Below are positions 14,366 through 20,006 of a stretch of DNA of 20,006 bases, piece by piece. The stretch's first letter is position 1. Each line of letters begins with the position of its first letter. The translations under genes were made by a program, and so were the position numbers. Source of the stretch: Actinomycetes bacterium (GTDB lineage: Bacteria > Actinomycetota > Acidimicrobiia > Acidimicrobiales > SZUA-35); NCBI GenBank assembly GCA_024227975.1, contig JAAETV010000437.1, positions 1 through 20,006 of the forward strand, read 5' to 3'. The notes under the pieces are model-generated. The model did no database searches. It had not been told where the DNA came from and saw only the letters and a program-made list of their open reading frames with translations.

Positions 14366-16002
14366 AGCCGGAACACCCCATAGCCGTCGGCGCCCTCGAT
14401 GGGACGGTTGCGAACGATCGAGAGGCACATGCCCAACACATTGCGGGTGTCGCGAGGGTCGACCACACCATCATCGGAGATGGCGCCGGTTGCTCGAAGG
14501 GCGAGCGATCCTGCCTCCTGGATCTGCTCGACGGCCTCCACCACGGCGGCATCCTCGTCCTCGTCGAAGGGTTGGCCGGCGCGGGCCGCCTGGGCCCTCC
14601 TGACCTGGGACATGACCCCGGCGATCTGTTTCGGTCCCATCACTGCGATCTTGGCCGTTGGCCACAGGAACGTGAAGCGGTTGCCGTAGGCCCGACCCGA
14701 CATTCCGTAGGTGCCGGCACCGTATGACGATCCGATGATGACGGTGAGGTGGGGCACGGTCGAGTTGGCGACGGCGTTGATCATCTGGGAGCCCGTCTTG
14801 ATGATCCCGTCGGCCTCGAAATCCTTGCCAACCATGAAGCCGGTGATGTTCTGGAGGAAGAGGAGTGGTACGTCGACCTGGTTGCAGAGCTGGATGAAGT
14901 GTGCCCCCTTCTGGGCCGAGTCGGGATAGATGACCCCGTTGTTGCCGAGTATCCCAACTGGGTAGCCGTGCACGGAGGCCCAGCCGCAGATCATGGTCGG
15001 ACCCCAGCGGGGCTTGAACTCCTCGAACCGTGACCCATCGGTGAGCCGGGCGATGACATCGCGTACATCGACGGGCTGGCGCAGGTCTCGGCTGACCAGG
15101 CCCAACAGCTCCTCGGGATCGTGGCGTGGTTCCTCGACCGAGAACTTCGGGTCGGGGCCAGCCTTGCGCCAGTTCAGATGGGAGACCACCTCACGGCACA
15201 TGCGAATGGCATCCATCTCGTCCTCGGCGAGGTAGTCGCCCGATCCTGAGATCTCGGCGTGCATCTGAGCACCACCCAGTGTCTCATCATCGCTGACCTC
15301 GCCAATCGCCATCTTCACCAGGGGTGGGCCGGCCAGGAACATCTTCGACTGCTCCCGGACGACGATGGTGTAGTCGGACATGCCGGGCTGGTATGCACCT
15401 CCGGCGGTTGATGAGCCGAAGACGACGCACACCGTCGGGATGTCGAGCTTTGACAGCTCGATCATCTCGTAGAAGAAGCGACCGGTCTCGGCGAAGTGGG
15501 TGGTCTCGACCCGGCGACCGCCCGAGCCGGTCTCGACCCGAAGGTCGGCTCCGGCCGATTCGACGAAGCTCACGTAGGGCAGCCTGTTGTCGCGTGAGAT
15601 CTCCAGCGCCCGCATCCACTTCTTGGCCGCGTATGGGGTCAGGGCACCGCCGAGGACCGACGGATCGTTGCCTAGGATGACGCACTCGACTCCGGCGATG
15701 ACCCCAATGCCAACCACCATCCCACCACCGATGTTGTAGTCGGAGTCGTAGGCGGCGAGGGGGCTGATCTCCAGGAACGGGCTGTCGGGGTCGATGGCAT
15801 TGGCGATGCGCTCACGGATCGGCAGCTTGCCCCGGGACCGAAGGCGAGCCATGCGATCCGGACCACCCCCGGCCTCGGCCTCGTCGAGCAGCTGCTCGAT
15901 GACGGCGAGCTGCTCGATCATGTCGTCACGGTTCTTGACGAAAAGCGGTCCTGAGGTGTCGAGCGTCGATGGCAGTGGGGGTGCGAGCAGTGATCTGGAC
16001 AT
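14362..16002 (-). CDS. Acyl-CoA carboxylase beta subunit (carboxyltransferase)
   Basis: A 546-residue carboxyltransferase with the two crotonase-like halves of the family. The N-terminal half has RSRGKLPIRERI, GGGMVVGIGVIAGVE and the oxyanion region GSSTAGGAYQPGMSD; the C-terminal half has GNNGVIYPDSAQKGAHFI, FLQNITGFMVG and GSSYGAGTYGMSGRAY. It moves the carboxyl group from biotin to an acyl-CoA. QNITGFMVG and the overall pattern look closer to methylcrotonyl/geranyl-CoA carboxylase beta chains than to propionyl-CoA ones, but no leucine-pathway genes are nearby. ATG 16002 is chosen; it has no Shine-Dalgarno sequence but a TAGTGT box 8 nt upstream. TTG 16032 would overlap the amidohydrolase gene by 8 nt. 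It is followed by the alpha gene with a 4-nt overlap. Confidence 0.93.
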   Translation of the reverse strand: MSRSLLAPPLPSTLDTSGPLFVKNRDDMIEQLAVIEQLLDEAEAGGGPDRMARLRSRGKLPIRERIANAIDPDSPFLEISPLAAYDSDYNIGGGMVVGIGVIAGVECVILGNDPSVLGGALTPYAAKKWMRALEISRDNRLPYVSFVESAGADLRVETGSGGRRVETTHFAETGRFFYEMIELSKLDIPTVCVVFGSSTAGGAYQPGMSDYTIVVREQSKMFLAGPPLVKMAIGEVSDDETLGGAQMHAEISGSGDYLAEDEMDAIRMCREVVSHLNWRKAGPDPKFSVEEPRHDPEELLGLVSRDLRQPVDVRDVIARLTDGSRFEEFKPRWGPTMICGWASVHGYPVGILGNNGVIYPDSAQKGAHFIQLCNQVDVPLLFLQNITGFMVGKDFEADGIIKTGSQMINAVANSTVPHLTVIIGSSYGAGTYGMSGRAYGNRFTFLWPTAKIAVMGPKQIAGVMSQVRRAQAARAGQPFDEDEDAAVVEAVEQIQEAGSLALRATGAISDDGVVDPRDTRNVLGMCLSIVRNRPIEGADGYGVFRL

Positions 16003-16010
16003 CGCCGGCG

Positions 16011-16016
16011 ACACTA
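16011..16016 (-). promoter_or_regulatory. Candidate internal leaderless -10 box TAGTGT
   Basis: On the minus strand TAGTGT is followed by CGCCGGCG and then the ATG of the carboxyltransferase at 16002, the same 8-nt spacing as at the CoA-transferase. It lies between the amidohydrolase stop (16025) and the next start, so the carboxylase pair could be transcribed on its own. TANNNT is a common pattern. Confidence 0.3.
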
Positions 16017-16024
16017 GCCGAACC

Positions 16025-17215
16025 TCAGCCAACCAGAGCCATGGCGGCGTAGAGGCCGACTCCGTGGGCCAGGGCTGACTCGTTGACCCTCATCAGGTTG
16101 GAGTGGTTCGGCTCGGCCTCGTTTGGGGCTACATCGTCGGGGCACACGCCGAGCATGGCCATTGCCCCCGGCACCTCATTCAAGACATAGCTGAAGTCCT
16201 CAGCGGCGAAGGCTGGATCTTTCGCCATCTGGAACCATTCCTTGCCAAGCAGCGCGGTAGCGACCTCCCCGGTTAGCTGGGCTTGGCCATCGTCATTTGA
16301 GGTCACGGGGTACCCCCGCGTGATCTCCGACGAGCAGGTGCAGCCATGCGATGCCGCCGTACCGGAGGCGATCTGGTGAACATGATCATGGACCTTGCGT
16401 CGCACATCTTCGTCGAAGGTACGGATCGTTCCCTCGAGATAGGCAGAAGCGGGAATGATGTTGTTGGTCGTTCCTGCCTCGATATGGCCAACTGTGAGCA
16501 CCGCCGAGTCCATCGGATCGAGGTTCCTGCTGACGATGTTGTGCAGCCCGCCGACCATGGCGGCGGCGGCCGGGATCGGATCGATGCACTGATGGGGGGC
16601 CGAAGCATGCCCACCCCGACCATTGACCGTTATCTCGAACGTGTCGGCGCTGGCTAGCACCGGCCCGCCCTTGGTTGCGATCAAGCCATTGGGCATGTTC
16701 GTCACCACATGGATCGCAAACGCTCGGTCGACACCTTCGAGTACGCCCTCTTCGATCATGTACTGGGCACCGTGGTAGCCCTCTTCACCAGGCTGGAACA
16801 TGAAACGAACCTTGCCCGTCAGCTGGTCCTTGTTCTCGCTGAGCAAGCGAGCGGCGCTGGCCAGCATGGCAACGTGGGCGTCGTGACCGCAGGCATGCAT
16901 AGCATCCGGGCGCCGGGACTTGTAGTCGCTGACATAGTCCTCGGTCAAGGGTAAAGCGTCCATGTCGCCCCTCAGTAGCACGGTTGGGCCGGGCTTCCCA
17001 CTGTCGAGATCTGCCACCACCGAGGTCGTTGATTCGCCGAGCTTCACGTCGAGACCGAGACCGGTCAGGGCTTCGATCACCGCCGCTTGGGTGACGGGAA
17101 GCTGGAGGCCGATCTCAGGTTCAGCGTGGATCGCTCGACGCAACTCGATGGTCGCATCCTGCAGGTCCTTCGAGGCCTCTAGCAGGTCGGGTCCGATTGA
17201 TGTGAGGTCAGTCAT
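16025..17215 (-). CDS. M20D-family amidohydrolase (aminoacylase/hippurate-hydrolase-like)
   Basis: A 396-residue protein from ATG 17215, which has GGAGG 3 nt upstream (short spacing); the TTG at 17254 is a weaker alternative. The N-terminus ELRRAIHAEPEIGLQ, the metal motif MHACGHDAHVAML (C109, H111), the FMFQPGEEGYHGA block (E144/E145), H169 (AFAIHVV), the dimer-domain histidine in GRGGHASAPHQ, and the C-terminal NHSNLMRVNESAL are all typical of M20D enzymes. These remove an acyl group from amino acids or amino-acid conjugates in the cytoplasm. It lies downstream of hutI with a 96-bp gap and 22 bp before the carboxyltransferase, so it may free an acid that is then activated and carboxylated, or deacylate an amino acid for use with the hut genes. 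Both ideas are inference. Confidence 0.88.
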   Translation of the reverse strand: MTDLTSIGPDLLEASKDLQDATIELRRAIHAEPEIGLQLPVTQAAVIEALTGLGLDVKLGESTTSVVADLDSGKPGPTVLLRGDMDALPLTEDYVSDYKSRRPDAMHACGHDAHVAMLASAARLLSENKDQLTGKVRFMFQPGEEGYHGAQYMIEEGVLEGVDRAFAIHVVTNMPNGLIATKGGPVLASADTFEITVNGRGGHASAPHQCIDPIPAAAAMVGGLHNIVSRNLDPMDSAVLTVGHIEAGTTNNIIPASAYLEGTIRTFDEDVRRKVHDHVHQIASGTAASHGCTCSSEITRGYPVTSNDDGQAQLTGEVATALLGKEWFQMAKDPAFAAEDFSYVLNEVPGAMAMLGVCPDDVAPNEAEPNHSNLMRVNESALAHGVGLYAAMALVG

Positions 17216-17311
17216 ATACCTCCGAGTCTCTCGCGCCTCGAGGGGTGGGGGCAATCGCCGGCTGTATCGGGGGATCGTCGACGGGGTGGCGCTTGATGCT
17301 GGAGTGCGCCG

Positions 17312-18496
17312 TCAGCGGCCTCCGAGGGGGCCGATGGTATGGCTCACGAGGGGCACCCCTGGGCGGTAGGCCAGGTGGTGATGGGAGGGGGCGTCGAGGA
17401 CGACGGCGTGACCGGCTGAGCCAGGGGTGAGGCGGCCGACATCGTCGCGCCGGAGCGCCGCCGCCCCACCAACGGTCACGGCCTGGACGGCCTCGTCGAT
17501 GGTCAGCCCCATATCCCTCACCGCCAGGGCGATACAGAACGAGATCGAGGTCGTGTAGCTGGAGCCGGGGTTGCAGTTCGACGCAATGGCAATGGTCGCC
17601 CCGGCGTCGATCACCCGACGACCATCGGGGTAGGGCTGGCGGGTCGAGAAGTCTGTGGCCGGGAGGAAGGTGGCGACGGTGGTGCTGGCGGCCAGGGCCT
17701 CGATGTCGTCGTCGCTGAGGTAGGTGCAATGGTCGACCGAGGTACAACCGCACTCGACCGCCAGCTGGACCCCGGGGCCATGGCCGAGCTGGTTGCCATG
17801 CAACCGGAGGCCGAGCCCGGCTGCTCGGCCGGCTTCGAGAACGGCCCGGCACTGGTCGGCATCGAAGGCTCCGGTCTCGCAGAAGGCGTCGATCCACTTG
17901 GCCTTGGGGGCGGTGGCGCTGAGCATGTCCCCACAGACCAGATCGATGTAGTCATCGGGTCGCCCTTCGAACTCGGCCGGTAGGAGGTGGGCGCCGAGGA
18001 AGGTCGTCTCGGAGGTGTAGCTACCGGCGATATCGAGGGAGCGGACCTCGTCGGCCACATTGAGCCCATAGCCCGACTTGATCTCGATCGTGGTCGTGCC
18101 GGCATGGTGGGCCTCGAGTAGGCGCCGCTCGACCAGATGGTGGAGGTCGCCGCTCGACGTCGAGCGGGTGGCATCGGTGGTGAGGCGGATACCCCCACCG
18201 TCATAGGGTTGGCCCGCCATGCGAGCGGTGAACTCCTGAGCCCGGTCGCCGGCAAAGACCAGGTGGGTGTGTGAGTCGACGAAGCCGGGCAGGACGCAGG
18301 CCCCGTCGGCATCGAGTCGGTGGTCAGCGATCGCCCCGGCCGGACCAACCGCTTCGACGATGCCGTCGGTGATCACGACCGAGGCGTCCTCGATGATGCC
18401 CAGCGACCCTCGTCCCAGCGCAGGGTCGTTGGTGACGAGCGAGGTGATGTTGTCGATCACCAGCGACGAAGGGGTCGGAGGGGGAGGCATGGTCAT
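17312..18496 (-). CDS. hutI: Imidazolonepropionase
   Basis: A 394-residue amidohydrolase-superfamily enzyme that opens the ring of 4-imidazolone-5-propionate to give N-formimino-L-glutamate, the third step of histidine breakdown. Visible sites: HxH metal pair H76/H78 ([13 protein letters not shown]), the substrate loop [20 protein letters not shown] (E138), H170 (FLGAHLLP), H233 (LHGNQLG), H256 (DHCTYLS), and the NPGSS turn at 309-313. The metal-binding aspartate expected in the (S/T)DxNPG motif is Asn here (N307, codon AAC), which might alter metal use or activity. ATG 18496 overlaps the hutF stop (ATGA). Length and order of motifs are normal for the family, so I keep the name despite this change. 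Confidence 0.92.
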   Translation of the reverse strand: MTMPPPPTPSSLVIDNITSLVTNDPALGRGSLGIIEDASVVITDGIVEAVGPAGAIADHRLDADGACVLPGFVDSHTHLVFAGDRAQEFTARMAGQPYDGGGIRLTTDATRSTSSGDLHHLVERRLLEAHHAGTTTIEIKSGYGLNVADEVRSLDIAGSYTSETTFLGAHLLPAEFEGRPDDYIDLVCGDMLSATAPKAKWIDAFCETGAFDADQCRAVLEAGRAAGLGLRLHGNQLGHGPGVQLAVECGCTSVDHCTYLSDDDIEALAASTTVATFLPATDFSTRQPYPDGRRVIDAGATIAIASNCNPGSSYTTSISFCIALAVRDMGLTIDEAVQAVTVGGAAALRRDDVGRLTPGSAGHAVVLDAPSHHHLAYRPGVPLVSHTIGPLGGR

Positions 18497-19842
18497 TCGT
18501 CCATGAGGTCGACGATGGAGGCGTGGAGCTCGGTAGCGACATCGATACTGACATGCTTGCCGTCGACCACGATCGATCGGCCGTCGACGATGACGTTCGA
18601 TACATCAGCAGCCGATGCGGCGAAGACGACAGCTTCGGCTGCGGTGTCGGTGGTCGTGCCCGCGGTGCGGACCGAGTCCAACCTGATGGTGACCAGGTCA
18701 GCCCGGCACCCGGGGGCGATCCTTCCAGCATCGGCCCAACCCAGGGCGGCGTGGCCATGCACGGTTGCCATCGACAACAACTCGGTGGGGGAGTGGACGC
18801 CACGCTCCCCGGAGCGAAGGCGCTCGTCGAGCTCCAGGCCCCGGGCCTCCTCCAGCAGATCGATGACGGCATGGGAGTCGCTCCCCAGGCTCACGTCCAC
18901 CCCTGCGGCCGCCAGCTGAGCGGTCGGTCCGATACCGTCTCCAAGATCGCGTTCGGTGGTTGGGCACACGCAGACACCGCCCCCACTGGCGGCCATCGCC
19001 TGGACGTCGCCGTCGCTCAGGTGGGTGGCGTGAACCGCGCTGAAGCGAGGACCGAGAGCGCCGACCTCGTCGAGGACACCGGTTGGTGTGGTGCGGTGGT
19101 AGCCAACACATTGCTCGTTCTCGGCTGGCTGCTCCGACACGTGGGCGTGGATCGGGGCTGATCTCTGATCGGCCCAATCGACGACGGCCCTCATCGACCC
19201 CGGGTCGACGGCTCGCACCGAGTGGATGGCGGCTCCGATCTGCTGGCCGGGCCCCGCCTCCAATTCATTGACACGATTGGCCCAGGTGTCGGCGGTTTGG
19301 TCGGCGTAGCGTGCCTGGACTCCCTCGACAGGCCGATAGCCGGTGGTGTCGAGGCCACCGTATAGATAGAGGGTGTCGAGGAGGGTCATCCGCATCCCGG
19401 CCTCGGAGGCCGCGGCGAGGAGGGCCGAGCCCATGGCGTTGGCCTCGGCGTATGGGGTGCCGTCGGGTTGGTGGTGGAGGTAGTGGAACTCACCGACGAC
19501 TGTGATCCCGGCCAAGGCCATCTCAGCCAACGTCGCCCGGGCCAGGCGGTGGTAGAGGTCGGGATCAAGGCGTTGAGCGGCACTGAACATCAGCTGGCGC
19601 CAGGTCCAGAACGTCCCTCCTCCGCTCTGGGTCCTCGACCGGAGGGCTCGATGGAAGGCGTGGCTATGGGCGTTGGCCAGACCGGGGATGGTGACCCCCC
19701 GGAGTCGGATCGAGCCGTCTGGGGGCGCTGACACCCCGCCGTGGACCGAGCCGAAGCGACCATTCTCGATCGTCACCACGACACCTTCGTCGATGATGCC
19801 GTCGACCAGGGCGCGCTCGCACCAGTAGACAGCCGAGCTCAC
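18493..19842 (-). CDS. hutF: Formimidoylglutamate deiminase
   Basis: A 449-residue amidohydrolase that converts N-formimino-L-glutamate to N-formyl-L-glutamate and ammonia, the five-step branch of histidine use. Motifs: H59/H61 ([14 protein letters not shown]), [20 protein letters not shown]207 (AIHSVRAV), H232/H234 ([15 protein letters not shown]), H271/H274 (HATHLSD), and D322 ([17 protein letters not shown]), all as in known HutF. Start GTG 19842 overlaps the stop of the deformylase gene (GTGA), and its own stop overlaps hutI, so def-hutF-hutI is one tight unit. The following step needs N-formylglutamate deformylase (HutG), which is not in the window; hutH and hutU must also be elsewhere. 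Confidence 0.94.
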   Translation of the reverse strand: MSSAVYWCERALVDGIIDEGVVVTIENGRFGSVHGGVSAPPDGSIRLRGVTIPGLANAHSHAFHRALRSRTQSGGGTFWTWRQLMFSAAQRLDPDLYHRLARATLAEMALAGITVVGEFHYLHHQPDGTPYAEANAMGSALLAAASEAGMRMTLLDTLYLYGGLDTTGYRPVEGVQARYADQTADTWANRVNELEAGPGQQIGAAIHSVRAVDPGSMRAVVDWADQRSAPIHAHVSEQPAENEQCVGYHRTTPTGVLDEVGALGPRFSAVHATHLSDGDVQAMAASGGGVCVCPTTERDLGDGIGPTAQLAAAGVDVSLGSDSHAVIDLLEEARGLELDERLRSGERGVHSPTELLSMATVHGHAALGWADAGRIAPGCRADLVTIRLDSVRTAGTTTDTAAEAVVFAASAADVSNVIVDGRSIVVDGKHVSIDVATELHASIVDLMDE

Positions 19843-20006
19843 GATCCGACCCGGTCCACGAACCGGGTGATTCGCTCGATGAACTCGTCTCGCTGGTGGG
19901 CCTCGAACTCGGCCCAGGTGGCCAGCGTTGTCGGGTCATCGACCTTGTCGATGAAGAGGACCCCGTCGAGGTGGTCGCATTCGTGTTGCCAGGTGCCGGC
20001 GGTCAG
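19839..20006 (-). CDS. def: Peptide deformylase, C-terminal part (5' end outside window)
   Basis: The open minus-strand frame runs in from the right edge; 55 residues are seen. They begin LTAGTWQHECDHLDGVLFID, the third conserved deformylase motif with the metal-binding HExxH-type pair (HECDH, Cys in third place) and the usual LDGVLF continuation, then a helical tail. Peptide deformylase takes the formyl group from the initiator methionine of new proteins. The N-terminal GxGxAAxQ and EGCLS motifs would lie beyond the edge. It shares a GTGA overlap with hutF, whose product is also an N-formyl amino acid; a role in that pathway is conceivable, but the visible part looks like an ordinary housekeeping deformylase. 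Confidence 0.88.
   Translation of the reverse strand: MTAGTWQHECDHLDGVLFIDKVDDPTTLATWAEFEAHQRDEFIERITRFVDRVGS

Noticed and set aside
1..20006. CRISPR arrays, insertion sequences, phage genes, toxin-antitoxin or defence genes
   Set aside because: No regularly spaced repeats, transposase or integrase motifs, or defence-type domains were seen; the only exact long repeat noticed is the 18-mer at 5290 and 7268.

Overview
The window is GC-rich and densely coding, with short gaps and many 4-nt start/stop overlaps. I read it as the chromosome of an actinobacterium, possibly of the Acidimicrobiia type. The reasons are a DUF1876 protein (a family I know mainly from Actinobacteria), TANNNT -10 boxes 7-8 nt before start codons (leaderless style), a two-gene acyl-CoA carboxylase with fused biotin carboxylase and biotin carrier, and the HutF branch of histidine breakdown. 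The placement is inference; no rRNA or tRNA is present to confirm it.

Layout. 1-941 (+): the end of a sensor kinase and its LuxR-type response regulator. 958-1488 (-): a small prepilin peptidase, convergent with them. 1712-12364 is a patchwork of catabolic-looking genes in short divergent and convergent units: a VOC protein (-), then a TPP enzyme, an SDR and a DUF1876 protein (+); an M20 peptidase (+); a NIPSNAP-like protein (-); a homologue of cyclic 2,3-diphosphoglycerate synthetase (+); a family III CoA-transferase (+); a methyltransferase (-); and an atypical SDR/epimerase-like protein (+). 12407-20006 (-) is a tight run read right to left: def (partial), hutF, hutI, an M20D amidohydrolase, and the beta and alpha subunits of a biotin-dependent acyl-CoA carboxylase.

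How the genes may work together. HutI and HutF are successive histidine-pathway functions: HutI opens imidazolonepropionate to formiminoglutamate, and HutF deiminates that to N-formylglutamate. No dedicated N-formylglutamate deformylase (HutG) is visible, but a peptide deformylase overlaps hutF by 4 nt. The carboxylase pair is a complete holoenzyme set with unassigned substrate. In the middle block, the TPP enzyme plus SDR look like a C-C cleavage or condensation step followed by a redox step, and the CoA-transferase could activate acids, but no pathway can be named from sequence.

The most unusual signal is regulatory. An exact 18-nt sequence, CCTAGGATTGGGTGGGTG, occurs at 5290-5307 and 7268-7285. 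Each copy carries a TAGGAT box followed 7 nt later by a GTG that opens a mini-ORF (16 and 25 codons), and each mini-ORF ends in a TGA overlapping the ATG of the main gene (ATGA). This suggests a repeated module of leaderless promoter, mini-ORF and coupled gene, driving the M20 peptidase and the cPGS-family gene. Two operator-like dyads (8876-8895 and 11149-11165) and a HutI with Asn where I expect the metal-binding Asp are further points of interest.
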